From: Actinophytocola glycyrrhizae
GTDB taxonomy: Bacteria; Actinomycetota; Actinomycetes; Mycobacteriales; Pseudonocardiaceae
Length of the DNA stretch: 64,000 nucleotides
Assembly: GCF_042653545.1 (NCBI RefSeq)
Contig: NZ_JBHSIS010000006.1
Span: 744,001 to 808,000 of the forward strand
Direction: 5' to 3'
Shown one piece after another: positions 1-7,762 of this stretch; position 1 is the first letter of the stretch, and every line of letters begins with the position of its first letter. Both the position numbers and the translations under genes were made by a program. The notes beneath the pieces were generated by a model that made no database searches, was not told the DNA's origin, and worked only from the letters and a program-made list of their open reading frames with translations.

Positions 1-613
1 TGTCGAACCGGTGGTCGGCGGCCGGGTACAGGACGACGTCGTTGGCGGTCTCGGAACGCTTCGCCGCCTCCCGCAGCAGCGCGACCTCGTCGGCGATCTT
101 GTCCCCGTACAGGCCGAGCCACGGGCAGCGCAGCGTCGGCGCCGCGTCCACCAGCGCGGGCAGGCCGGGAGACAGCGGGGTCAGGATCCCGCCACCGCCG
201 ACGGAAACGGCCGCGCCGATCGCCCGGCTCGCGGCCACCACCAGCGACACCGCGCCACCCAGCTCGAACCCGACCACACCGATCCGGTCGGCGGCGATGC
301 CGTGCTGCGCGAGCCAGCCGAACGCGATGTCGGTGTCGGCGAGCACGGACTCGCCGGACAGCTCACTGATCCGGTCCAGCGCCGTGACGTCGTCCACCTC
401 GGTCGAGTCGCCGTGGTAGATGTGCGGCGCGACCGTCAGCCAGCCCTCCGCGGCGAGCCCCGTGATCAGGGCCCGCATGGCGTCGGTCATCCCGCGTTCC
501 TCGTGCAGGACGACGACACCGCCCCTGACGACCCGGTGTGGTTCCGCGTAGGTCATGCGCAGCGCACGACCGTCAGTCAGCTGAACAGGCTCTGTACGGG
601 TGGCTGGAGACAT
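1..613 (-). CDS. Dienelactone hydrolase family protein (partial, 3' end missing)
   Basis: The gene reads leftward from an ATG at 613 and is still open at base 1, so the C-terminus lies outside the window. About 204 residues are visible with the alpha/beta-hydrolase order of dienelactone hydrolases: HEERG at residues 37-41 (DLH active-site Glu region), a nucleophile elbow GFELGG at 115-120, an acid-loop LYGDKIAD, and ADHRF with the expected catalytic His right at the window edge. The oddity is the elbow: family enzymes carry Cys (GxCxGG), this one has Glu117. The fold is clear, but hydrolase activity is doubtful, and a divergent or non-catalytic member is possible. TTGACT lies about 35 bases upstream of the start. 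Confidence 0.8.
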   Translation of the reverse strand, partial: MSPATRTEPVQLTDGRALRMTYAEPHRVVRGGVVVLHEERGMTDAMRALITGLAAEGWLTVAPHIYHGDSTEVDDVTALDRISELSGESVLADTDIAFGWLAQHGIAADRIGVVGFELGGAVSLVVAASRAIGAAVSVGGGGILTPLSPGLPALVDAAPTLRCPWLGLYGDKIADEVALLREAAKRSETANDVVLYPAADHRFD

Positions 614-673
614 TTCGATACCCAATCACGTCGAGGTGAACACCAGTCAACGAATCCCATCCGAATGGAGTAA

Positions 674-1429
674 TCACCGGATGAGCAACTGCACGATCGC
701 CACCGTGCCGACCACCACAATCGCGGCCCGTAACCAGAACGGTCTAAGCCTGCGCCCGACCCGTGCCCCGATCAGACCACCGATGGTCGAGCCGCCCGCG
801 AGCAGCCCGACGACGGCCCAGTCCACTTCGGCCGCGAACACGAAGACCACACCGGACGTGAGGTTCGCGATCGCGGCCAGCACGTTCTTGACGCCGTTGA
901 GCCGCTGCAGCGAGTCGTCCACGAGGATGCCCATGAGCGCGAGCAGGATCACGCCCTGCGCGGCACCGAAGTAGCCGCCGTACACGGCCGTTCCGAACAC
1001 GCCGAACAGCAACGGGATGCCGCCGTGCGGGTGCCGGTCCGGCCCGCGCTCGGCTAGCCTGCGGGCGATCAACGGTTGCAGCAGGACGAGCACGAGCGCG
1101 ACGACGATCAGCGCGGGCACGACGGCCTCGAACGCGCCGGGCGGCAGTACGAGCAGCAGCAACGCGCCGCAGACCGCACCGACCGCGGTCACCATGCCGA
1201 ACCGCACCAGCCGCCCGGCCTGCCCCTTCAGCTCCCGGCGGTAGCCGACGGCGCCGCCGACCGACCCGGGCACGAGCCCGATGCCGTTGGAGACGTTGGC
1301 CACCACCGGCGGATACCCGAGCGCGAGCAGCACCGGAAAGGTGATCAGCGTCCCGGACCCGACCACGGAGTTGATGCCCCCGGCGAACAACCCGGCCGCG
1401 ACGATGACGGCTGCCTCGAACCCGGTCAA
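674..1429 (-). CDS. TauE/SafE family sulfite exporter-like permease
   Basis: A 251-residue integral membrane protein made of about eight hydrophobic segments, with the TauE/SafE pattern (small-residue helix AAGLFAGGINSVVGSG near the N-terminus, and a second-half repeat with GGYFGAAQGVILLALMG and NGVKNVLAAIANL). Family members move sulfite, sulfonates or other organic anions across the plasma membrane; the substrate cannot be told here. I chose the TTG at 1429 because it overlaps the TGA of the upstream VOC gene (TTGA), indicating translational coupling, and because the frame further upstream reads through the VOC gene as low-complexity Arg-rich sequence. The start is moderately certain, the family assignment is strong. 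Confidence 0.85.
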   Translation of the reverse strand: MTGFEAAVIVAAGLFAGGINSVVGSGTLITFPVLLALGYPPVVANVSNGIGLVPGSVGGAVGYRRELKGQAGRLVRFGMVTAVGAVCGALLLLVLPPGAFEAVVPALIVVALVLVLLQPLIARRLAERGPDRHPHGGIPLLFGVFGTAVYGGYFGAAQGVILLALMGILVDDSLQRLNGVKNVLAAIANLTSGVVFVFAAEVDWAVVGLLAGGSTIGGLIGARVGRRLRPFWLRAAIVVVGTVAIVQLLIR

Positions 1430-1791
1430 CGCGGCGCGAACACGCAGAACTCGTTGCCCTCGGGATCGGCGAGCACGTCCCACTCGATCTCGTCGTCCCG
1501 GCGGCGCACGACCGTCGCACCCAGCCCCAGCAACTCCTCGGTGTCGCCGAAAACGTCCAGGTGCAACCGGTTCTTGACGGTCTTCCTCTCCGCCACGGGC
1601 ACGACCCAGAACAACGGCCCGGCACCCGAGGGGTCGACGATCGGCACCGGCCAGTCGTGCGGCCGCATCCACCCGTCCTTGGGCGGCTCGTGATCGTCCT
1701 TGCGGACGTAGCCCATCGCCGCACACCACCAGTCGGCGAGCGTGTGGTGGTCATTCGCGTCGATGACCAGATCCTTGAAACGTGCAGGCAT
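1426..1791 (-). CDS. VOC family (glyoxalase/bleomycin resistance-like) protein
   Basis: A 121-residue single-domain vicinal-oxygen-chelate protein. It begins MPARFKDLVIDA and has the two beta-alpha-beta-beta-beta modules of the family, ending in the typical DPEGNEFCVFAP strand where the last metal-binding Glu sits. It resembles the actinobacterial glyoxalase-like group of unknown substrate rather than a true glyoxalase I. I chose the ATG at 1791 over one 14 codons upstream because homologous VOC proteins begin right at the first beta strand. Its stop overlaps the start of the TauE-type permease, so the two are probably co-transcribed. Upstream lies a cluster of DnaA-box-like sites. Confidence 0.85.
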   Translation of the reverse strand: MPARFKDLVIDANDHHTLADWWCAAMGYVRKDDHEPPKDGWMRPHDWPVPIVDPSGAGPLFWVVPVAERKTVKNRLHLDVFGDTEELLGLGATVVRRRDDEIEWDVLADPEGNEFCVFAPR

Positions 1792-1875
1792 GGCGGCATG
1801 GTCGCATGCGTCACCGACAGTGGCGCGCCTCATACGGCCTGGCCGAGGACCACGTCACATCCGTCGACGACCCCG

Positions 1876-1918
1876 TGTGGACAGTGCGGTTTGTCCACAG
1901 CCGACCTGGTTATCCACA
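1876..1918. other. Cluster of three DnaA-box-like sites
   Basis: TGTGGACAG at 1876-1884 (inverse orientation, one mismatch), TTGTCCACA at 1891-1899 and TTATCCACA at 1910-1918. The last two match the actinobacterial and E. coli DnaA-box consensus exactly. They lie 85-130 bases upstream of the VOC gene start. No dnaA, dnaN or AT-rich unwinding element is nearby, so this is not an obvious origin; regulation or DnaA titration would be possible roles. Confidence 0.5.
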
Positions 1919-2123
1919 GGTTGGCTCTTGTCGCTTGTTTTGTCGGTGGGTGCCGGTAGACTGGCATGGCGGGACGCCCCCGGGTTCGGGTGGGGGTTGC
2001 GTTCCGGGCGGTTTGCTTGTTTTCGCAGGTCGGGCGTTTGCGTTTTGTGGGTTTGTCCTCGCCGGACGGGCAGGTCTCGGGGGTGGCGGAGGGGCATGTC
2101 GGTGGCGGTTTGGGCGGGTCTGC

Positions 2124-2256
2124 CTGCCATCCCGTCGACCTCCCTGCGGGCTATCACACCGCGCCAAGGGGGCCAGCTTCAGCGTGTTGTGATTCGGTCG
2201 TTTTGGCCCCCCTTGACGCGGTGTGATCGGGCTACGCCAGGTCGACGGGATGGCAG
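2124..2256. repeat. Long imperfect inverted repeat (about 50-bp arms)
   Basis: The left arm (2124-2174) and right arm (2205-2256) are near reverse complements: CCTGCCATCCCGTCGACCT pairs with AGGTCGACGGGATGGCAGG, and ATCACACCGCG and CAAGGGGGCC pair with matching segments on the other side. About 30 bases separate the arms. Such a hairpin could be a transcribed structured RNA, a terminator, or a MITE-like mobile repeat. No transposase and no clear target-site duplication are visible. Confidence 0.7.
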
Positions 2257-2409
2257 GGAGCCCCTTGGTGGTGGGCTTGCGCCACCGTCGGGGTTGCGTG
2301 GGGTCGCTGCCCCGCTTTGCGGGCAAGGCGCCGCTTTGCGGGGCCCGCAGCGCGGGCCCGGCTTCGCGGGCCCTGCTGCGTGGTCGGGCGCGTAGCGGGC
2401 TGGTTTGGT

Positions 2410-2526
2410 GCTGTGAAAGGCGCGTTGACGGCGTTGGCGGTGCCGTGAAAGGCGCATTGACGGCGCTGGGCGCCGTGAATGGCCCATTGACGGCACTTGT
2501 TGTGCCGTGAACGCGCCTTTCACGGC
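2410..2526. repeat. Array of four 23-bp palindromes, period about 31 bp
   Basis: Units start at 2410, 2442, 2472 and 2504. Each has arms close to GCCGTGAA and TTCACGGC (or TTGACGGC) around a GC-rich 7-base centre; the last is perfectly palindromic. The same unit recurs at 14238-14290, 19368-19484, 19585-19701 and 20859-20932, always between genes. The array lies 70 bases beyond the stop codon of the polyprenyl synthase gene and may act as a transcription stop. Confidence 0.75.
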
Positions 2527-2594
2527 ACCGGCCCGCCCTGCGGGGGTCTGCCGGGGCGCTGCGCGTCCGGCGGGTGCGCAGCGTTCCGGGGTTG

Positions 2595-3506
2595 TTACGC
2601 CGCTCTCTCCAGGACCCGGTCGCACAGGGTTTCCAGGGTTTGTTTCGCGTGGCCGGGTGGCAGTGCTGCCAGTGCCGAGCGGGCGCGTTCCGCGTGTTCG
2701 CGGGCGTCTGCTCGGGTCAGGGGCGGGCCGGGGCCCTCGCGTAGCAGGGTCAGGGCTTCCGCGTGTAGTTCGGGGTCGGTGACCGCGCCCGCGACCAGCA
2801 GCACGCGCAGCCGGTCGGCGGCGGCGTCTTCTGCTGCCAGTGCGTGGAGCACGGGCACGGTCACCACCCCCGCACGCAGGTCGGTGCCGGGAGTCTTGCC
2901 CGACTGGGCACCGACGATGTCCAGTACGTCGTCCACCAGCTGGAACGCGATGCCCAGATGTTCGCCGTAGGTGTGCAGCGCCGCGCAGACCGCCGGGTCC
3001 GCCTCCGCGACCACGGCGCCCAGTTCGGCGGCCATCGAGAACAGGGACGCGGACTTGTCGGCCATGACCTCCAGGCAGAACGCCATCGGGTCGGCGGTCT
3101 TCGGGCGCACGGTCTCCATGAGCTGGCCGCGGACCAGCCGCGCCAGTGTGGTGGTCTGCAGCCGCAGTGCGGGCAGGCCCAGCTCGGCACCCAGCTCCGC
3201 GGCCCGTGCGAGCATCAGGTCACCGAGCAGGATCGCGCGGTTGTTGCCCCACAGCACGTTCGCGGTCGGGACGCCGTGGCGGACCGGTGCCTGGTCCATC
3301 ACGTCGTCGTGGTGGAGCGTGCCGACGTGCACCAGCTCGGTCAGCACCGCCGCGTCGACGACCTTGTCCTGCCGCGGCCCGAACTCCGCGCCCAGCATGA
3401 CCAGCAGCGGGCGCAGGCGCTTGCCACCGGCGTCGATCAGGTGGGTGGCACCCGCGATCCCGTCGAGCACCTCCCGCAGCCTGCTCTCCACATCGACCAG
3501 ATCCAT
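2595..3506 (-). CDS. Polyprenyl diphosphate synthase family protein
   Basis: A 303-residue all-helical trans-isoprenyl diphosphate synthase. Both Mg-binding aspartate-rich motifs are intact: DDVMD in HHDDVMD (first) and DDVLD in LVDDVLD (second). GGKRLRP near the N-terminus supplies the diphosphate-binding Lys/Arg. It would condense isopentenyl diphosphate onto an allylic primer to make a C20-C50 product; chain length cannot be read safely. It is slightly short at the N-terminus compared with the usual 320-350 residues. It lies 57 bases downstream of the PseGH gene on the same strand, so it could share the Pse transcript. Its product could feed menaquinone, carotenoid or lipid-carrier synthesis; which one is not shown by the context. 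Confidence 0.88.
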   Translation of the reverse strand: MDLVDVESRLREVLDGIAGATHLIDAGGKRLRPLLVMLGAEFGPRQDKVVDAAVLTELVHVGTLHHDDVMDQAPVRHGVPTANVLWGNNRAILLGDLMLARAAELGAELGLPALRLQTTTLARLVRGQLMETVRPKTADPMAFCLEVMADKSASLFSMAAELGAVVAEADPAVCAALHTYGEHLGIAFQLVDDVLDIVGAQSGKTPGTDLRAGVVTVPVLHALAAEDAAADRLRVLLVAGAVTDPELHAEALTLLREGPGPPLTRADAREHAERARSALAALPPGHAKQTLETLCDRVLERAA

Positions 3507-3563
3507 GGGTCGAGCTTCGCGCCGGGACGGGCCCGCGCGGATCCCGCTCGCGCCGGAGTGGTC

Positions 3564-4877
3564 TCACTCCTCGGAGGGAGATCTCTCCAGCCAGCGCCAC
3601 TCGCCGTCCGACACCGGCCGGTATCCGGCGCGGCGGAACAGCGCCAGCGACGCGGCGTTGTCGCTGTGCACGTTGGCGCGGATCACCGCCGAGCCCAGGT
3701 TCCGTTGCGCCGCCAGCAGCATCGGCACCGCCAGTTTCCGGCCGCGGGCGGCTGGGGCCACGGTGATGCTGACCTCCCACGTGCCGCCCTCGCGGTCGAA
3801 CCGGACCGTCCCGACCGGACGGCCGTCGTGTTCCGCGACCAGCAGCCGCCGGTCCCGGTCGGCCAGCGCGCGGGACAGCCACGCCTTGTGGTCCACCGGG
3901 GACACCGGGTCGGTGGTGCGGGACCAGCGGCGGGTCTCGGGGTCGTTGCGCCACGACAGCAGCAGCGCCGCGTCGGCCTCCGTCGCGGGCCGGACCGTCG
4001 GGTCGAAACCCATCGCGTCCAGGACGCGGTCCGCTCCCCTGCCGTCCACCGTCTTCTTCGCCTTGTCCCCCAAGGCTTTCCTGGCGTTCGCGTCCCGCAG
4101 CAGCGCACGCAGCTCCGGCACGTGCGACCGCGGGTCCGTGCCCAGCCCGGCCGCCAGGCCCCGTCCCACCGCGGCCTCGTAGCCCGCCGCCTGGTTGTCG
4201 GCGATCCGCACCAGCGCGGTCGGCACCCCGATGCAGCACAGCTCCATCAGCGTCACCCCGGCCGCGCTCACCACGAGGTCGGCGGACGCGAACAACGACG
4301 GCACCGACGGCGTCGGCGGGGTCACGTCGAACCCGGGCACCGGCACGGCCGAGATCGCCACCACCTCGGCTGGCACCCCGGTGTCACGCAGCGCGGTCAG
4401 CGCCGCCGCCACCGACGACGGGGCCGCGCCGCCACCCATCACCACCACGACCTTCGGCGGCACCGAACCACCACGCCGGGCGGCCCGCGCCGCCCTGATC
4501 TCCGCGCGCAGCGGCGCGTAGGCGGGGCCCCGCAGCACGACCGGCGAACCGTCGTCCGGCCGCGGCACCTCGTACAGGTTCGCGTCCACCACGACGTCGG
4601 CCCGCCGCCGCCCGAACGTGCCGTCCTCCATGGACACCACGAGCCCGTCGAAACCGAACGAACCGATCCCGTAGTGGTCGACAAGAACGGCGTCGGCGGG
4701 CTCCAGTGCCGGCAGGACGGGAAGCGACCCGATCAGCCACTGGCCTGCCGTGAAGGACCCGCACAGCGCCACCTCCCAGCCGCGGGACCGGGCGGCGGTC
4801 GCCAGCGCCACACAGCGGGACAGGTGGCCGACCCCCGTGGCCGGTGCCGCGTCGGCGCGCAGCAGCAGCGTGGTCAT
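3564..4877 (-). CDS. pseG: PseG-PseH fusion: UDP-6-deoxy-AltdiNAc hydrolase with GNAT N-acetyltransferase domain
   Basis: A 437-residue two-domain enzyme. Residues 1 to about 285 match PseG, a GT-B-like nucleotide-sugar hydrolase: RADA and GVGHLSRC near the N-terminus (the His is catalytic in PseG), VDHYGI, and GPAYAPLR. Residues about 290-437 form a GNAT acetyltransferase (VRPATEADAALLLSWRND, then acetyl-CoA loop APAARGRKLA, then NVHSDNAASLALFRRAGY), as in PseH. Together they would N-acetylate the 4-amino group of the UDP-sugar and then release UDP, two successive steps towards pseudaminic acid. The ATG at 4877 overlaps the TGA of pseF (ATGA), which fixes the start and implies coupled translation. 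The domain fusion is inferred from sequence order, not from a matched database entry. Confidence 0.88.
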   Translation of the reverse strand: MTTLLLRADAAPATGVGHLSRCVALATAARSRGWEVALCGSFTAGQWLIGSLPVLPALEPADAVLVDHYGIGSFGFDGLVVSMEDGTFGRRRADVVVDANLYEVPRPDDGSPVVLRGPAYAPLRAEIRAARAARRGGSVPPKVVVVMGGGAAPSSVAAALTALRDTGVPAEVVAISAVPVPGFDVTPPTPSVPSLFASADLVVSAAGVTLMELCCIGVPTALVRIADNQAAGYEAAVGRGLAAGLGTDPRSHVPELRALLRDANARKALGDKAKKTVDGRGADRVLDAMGFDPTVRPATEADAALLLSWRNDPETRRWSRTTDPVSPVDHKAWLSRALADRDRRLLVAEHDGRPVGTVRFDREGGTWEVSITVAPAARGRKLAVPMLLAAQRNLGSAVIRANVHSDNAASLALFRRAGYRPVSDGEWRWLERSPSEE

Positions 4878-5611
4878 GGGGTGGGCATGGCCTTCTGCTC
4901 GACGGCCGCGTTCAGCGCCACCAGGTCGGGCCGCGACCGCAGCAGCGCGACGACGTCCTGCCAGGCGGGCACCCCGGTGCCGAGCGCGGCCACGACACCG
5001 TCGAGGAGCTTCGCGTCCTCCTCGGTGTCCAGCGTGACCCGCAGGTCGGAGTTGTCGACCCCGGGCACGACGCCGCCGCACCGGTACACGTCGGGCCGGG
5101 TGTAGATGTCCGACGTCACGTGTTCGCGGTGCCCGCCGGTCGCGGTCCGGTCCTGCTCCGCCAGCACCGCGACGCGCACCAGCTCGGCGTCGAGCCCGCG
5201 CGGGTGGCGCCGCACCACCACGTTCGACACGTGGTCGAGCGTGGGGTCGGCCCGCCACAGGCCCACGACCTGCGCGATCAGCGCCGGGTCGTGCAGCGGG
5301 CAGTCGGCGGTGAGCCGCACCACGGCGTCGCACGGGTGCTCGCGGACGGCCTTGACGTACCTGGCCAGCACGTCGTCCAGCGGCCCCCGCACCACAGAGG
5401 CGCCGCAGCGGGCCGCCTCCTCGGCGACCGGGTCGTCGTCGGCGGCGTCGGACGTCGCGAGGATCACGGCGTCCACGTTGTGCGTTTCCCGGGCGGCCCG
5501 GATCACCCAGCTCAGCACGCTTCTGCCGCCGAGCGGCCGCAGCACCTTGCCGGGCAGCCGGGTGGAGGACAACCGTGCCTGGATGACCGCGTTGACTCGC
5601 ACGGGTGCCAT
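4874..5611 (-). CDS. pseF: Pseudaminic acid cytidylyltransferase-like (CMP-nonulosonate synthetase family)
   Basis: A 245-residue nucleotidyltransferase of the SpsF/NeuA/PseF type (CTP_transf_3). It opens with the nucleotide-binding signature IQARLSSTRLPGKVL, followed by RGPLDDVLARY and RLTADCPL, the family's Asp/Asn substrate region. The expected reaction is CTP + pseudaminic acid to CMP-pseudaminic acid, the activated donor. Function is set by context: it is the first gene of the leftward operon ahead of PseG-PseH, and 41 bases away from the divergent pseB. SpsF-type proteins are less well characterised than NeuA, so the exact sugar is inferred. The short divergent gap to pseB presumably holds both promoters. 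Confidence 0.82.
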   Translation of the reverse strand: MAPVRVNAVIQARLSSTRLPGKVLRPLGGRSVLSWVIRAARETHNVDAVILATSDAADDDPVAEEAARCGASVVRGPLDDVLARYVKAVREHPCDAVVRLTADCPLHDPALIAQVVGLWRADPTLDHVSNVVVRRHPRGLDAELVRVAVLAEQDRTATGGHREHVTSDIYTRPDVYRCGGVVPGVDNSDLRVTLDTEEDAKLLDGVVAALGTGVPAWQDVVALLRSRPDLVALNAAVEQKAMPTP

Positions 5612-5652
5612 GATGGCGCACTGGAAACGATCCAGACCGCGGAGGTAAGACC

Positions 5653-6636
5653 ATGGCGCTGCTCGAAGGGGCTGGCATCCTGCTCACGGGCGGGACGGGG
5701 TCCTTCGGCAAGGCGTTCATCGACTACGCCCTGAAGCACCTGGACCCCCGGCGTCTGGTGATCCTGTCCCGCGACGAGCTGAAGCAGTACGAGGCGCGTC
5801 AGCTGTTCGGCGACGACCCCCGGCTGCGGTGGTTCATCGGCGACGTCCGGGACCGGCGCAGGCTCGAGCGCGCCATGCACGACGTGGACTACGTGGTGCA
5901 CGCCGCGGCGCTCAAGCAGGTCGACACGGCCGAGTACAACCCGTTCGAGTTCGTGCAGACCAACATCACCGGGTCGCAGAACGTGATCGAGGCGGCCATC
6001 GACTGCGGCATCAAGAGGGTCGTGGCGCTGTCGACCGACAAGGCGTCGAGCCCGATCAACCTGTACGGCGCGACGAAGCTGTGCGCGGACCGGCTGTTCA
6101 TCTCCGGCAACCACTACGCGGCGGGCCACCCGACCCGGTTCTCGGTGGTCCGCTACGGCAACGTGATGGGCTCACGCGGGTCGGTCATCCCGTTCTTCAG
6201 GTCGCTCGCCGACCGGGGTGAGGCGCTGCCGATCACGGACCTGCGCATGACCCGCTTCTGGATCACGCTGCCGCAGGCGGTGGAGTTCGTGGTCAACTCG
6301 TTCGACCAGATGCACGGCGGCGAGCTGTACGTGCCGAGGATCCCCAGCATGCGGCTGGTGGACCTGGCCAGGGTGATCGCGCCGAACAGCCCCATGCGGG
6401 AGGTCGGCATCCGGCCCGGCGAGAAGCTCCACGAGGAGATGATCGCCCCGGACGACTCGCGCAGGACGCTGCTGCTCGACGACCGGTACGTGGTGATGCC
6501 GCACATCGCGGGCTGGGGCTACGAGCCACCGGCCGAGGGCCAGGCGGTGCCGGAGGGCTTCGCGTACCGGTCGGACACCAACGACCTGTGGCTCTCCGAC
6601 GACGACCTGCGGGCCCTGGTGGAGCAGTATGGGTGA
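5653..6636 (+). CDS. pseB: UDP-N-acetylglucosamine 4,6-dehydratase (inverting)
   Basis: A 327-residue extended short-chain dehydrogenase. It shows the NAD(P)-binding GGTGSFG at residues 13-19 preceded by a hydrophobic strand, then HAAALKQVD, and the PseB signature STDKASSPINLYGATK, where Asp, Lys and Tyr perform dehydration, 5-epimerisation and reduction. It converts UDP-GlcNAc to UDP-2-acetamido-2,6-dideoxy-beta-L-arabino-4-hexulose, the first step of pseudaminic acid synthesis. A good ribosome site (GGAGG) precedes the ATG at 5653. It overlaps pseC by 8 bases and reads away from pseF. PseB is favoured over the retaining FlaA1/WbpM group because of its short length and the neighbouring Pse genes. 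Confidence 0.93.
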   Translation: MALLEGAGILLTGGTGSFGKAFIDYALKHLDPRRLVILSRDELKQYEARQLFGDDPRLRWFIGDVRDRRRLERAMHDVDYVVHAAALKQVDTAEYNPFEFVQTNITGSQNVIEAAIDCGIKRVVALSTDKASSPINLYGATKLCADRLFISGNHYAAGHPTRFSVVRYGNVMGSRGSVIPFFRSLADRGEALPITDLRMTRFWITLPQAVEFVVNSFDQMHGGELYVPRIPSMRLVDLARVIAPNSPMREVGIRPGEKLHEEMIAPDDSRRTLLLDDRYVVMPHIAGWGYEPPAEGQAVPEGFAYRSDTNDLWLSDDDLRALVEQYG

Positions 6637-7762
6637 CGCGCTGCTCCCCTATGGACGGCAGTCGATCGTCGAGGAGGACATCGCGGCGGTCGCGGAGGTC
6701 CTGCGTGGGGACTGGCTGACCACCGGACCGGCCGTGCGCCGGTTCGAGGAGGACCTGTGCGCGCTGGCGGGCGGCGTGCCCGCGGTGGCGGTGACCTCGG
6801 GGACCGCCGCGCTGCACGTCGCGTACGCGGCGGCGGCCATCGGTCCCGGTGACGAGGTCGTGTGCGCGCCGATGACGTTCGTCGCGACGGCCGCGACCGC
6901 GGTCGCGCAGGGCGCGACGGTGGTGTTCGCGGACGTGTCACCGGAGACCGGGAACCTGCTGCCGGAGGCGGCCGCGGCGGCGATGACCGCGCGGACGCGG
7001 GTGGTGTCCGCTGTGGACTACGCGGGGCACCCGGCGCCGGTGGACGAGCTGTCGAAGGTCGCGCACGACGGCGGCGCGCTGCTGCTGGAGGACGCGGCGC
7101 ACTCGATCGGCGGCACGTGGCGGGGCCGCCCGGTCGGCGCGCTGGCGGACCTGACGACGTTCTCCTTCTTCCCCACCAAGAACCTGACGACGGCCGAGGG
7201 TGGCGCGGTCGCGACCCCGAACCCGGACCTGGCGCGGCGGGCGGCGCAGTTCCGCAACCACGGGCTGGTGCGCGACAAGGCCAGGATGCGGTTCCCCGAC
7301 GAGGGCGGCTGGCACCAGGAGGTACACGAGTTCGGCCTGAACTACCGGCTGCCGGACGTGTTGTGCGCGCTGGGTTCCAGCCAGCTGCGGCGGCTGGCGT
7401 GGTTCAAGGAGCGGCGCGCGGAGATCCACGCCCGCTACACCGCCGGGCTGTCCGATGTGGAGGGTGTGCGGACGCCGGTGACGCTGCCCGGCGCGGACCC
7501 GATGTGGCACCTGTACCCGCTGCGGGTGCTGGACGGGCGGCGGCGCGCGCTGTTCGACCACCTGCGCGCGGCCGGGATCGGCGTGCAGGTGAACTACGTC
7601 CCGGTGTACTGGCACCCGGTGTTCGCCGACCTGGGCTACCAGCGCGGCATGTGCCCGAACGCGGAGCGGTTCTACGCGGAGGAGCTGTCGCTGCCGCTGT
7701 TCCCGGACCTGTCGGACACCGACGTGGACCGGGTCGTCGAGCTGGTACGCGAGTTCCTCTAG
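6629..7762 (+). CDS. pseC: UDP-4-amino-4,6-dideoxy-N-acetyl-beta-L-altrosamine transaminase
   Basis: A 377-residue PLP-dependent DegT/DnrJ/EryC1 aminotransferase. The PLP-binding lysine is Lys184 in FFPTKNLT; other family marks are TSGTAALH (phosphate-binding), LLLEDAAHSIG and the late NYRLPDVLCALG. It transfers an amino group, usually from glutamate, to C4 of the PseB keto sugar. It starts inside the end of pseB (8-base overlap), so the two are translationally coupled. Specificity for the Pse intermediate rather than another 4-keto sugar is inferred from the complete Pse set around it. Confidence 0.92.
   Translation: MGDALLPYGRQSIVEEDIAAVAEVLRGDWLTTGPAVRRFEEDLCALAGGVPAVAVTSGTAALHVAYAAAAIGPGDEVVCAPMTFVATAATAVAQGATVVFADVSPETGNLLPEAAAAAMTARTRVVSAVDYAGHPAPVDELSKVAHDGGALLLEDAAHSIGGTWRGRPVGALADLTTFSFFPTKNLTTAEGGAVATPNPDLARRAAQFRNHGLVRDKARMRFPDEGGWHQEVHEFGLNYRLPDVLCALGSSQLRRLAWFKERRAEIHARYTAGLSDVEGVRTPVTLPGADPMWHLYPLRVLDGRRRALFDHLRAAGIGVQVNYVPVYWHPVFADLGYQRGMCPNAERFYAEELSLPLFPDLSDTDVDRVVELVREFL

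Larger units (their letters stand above)
1834..2594. other. Repeat-rich intergenic region
   Basis: No convincing gene is seen in these 760 bases. Reading frames on both strands are low-complexity (Arg/Pro/Gly) and lack family features or ribosome sites. The stretch holds, in order, three DnaA-box-like sites (1876-1918), a G/T-skewed segment (about 1930-2110), a long imperfect inverted repeat (2124-2256), a run of short GC direct repeats made of GCGGG/GCCCG (about 2310-2400), and four 23-bp palindromes at about 31-bp spacing (2410-2526). It separates the VOC gene from the polyprenyl synthase gene, both on the minus strand. Confidence 0.6.

Noticed and set aside
1855..2326. Opposing reading frames of 86-217 codons in the repeat region
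   Set aside because: They are Arg/Pro/Gly-rich, overlap one another on both strands, have no ribosome site and no family resemblance, and cross the inverted repeat.
2410..2526. Regular repeats resembling a CRISPR array
   Set aside because: Units are self-palindromic, the gaps between them are only 7-9 bases, and no cas genes are present. The spacing does not leave room for spacers.
2844..5105. 753-codon plus-strand frame opposite the pse genes
   Set aside because: It is rich in Arg, His, Gln and Val with no domain, and is antisense to three well-supported genes; a by-product of high GC.
3564..5720. A 718-residue protein extending PseG-PseH upstream
   Set aside because: The extra 281 residues are the out-of-frame shadow of pseF. 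PseG begins at the RADA motif just after the ATG at 4877, which overlaps the pseF stop.
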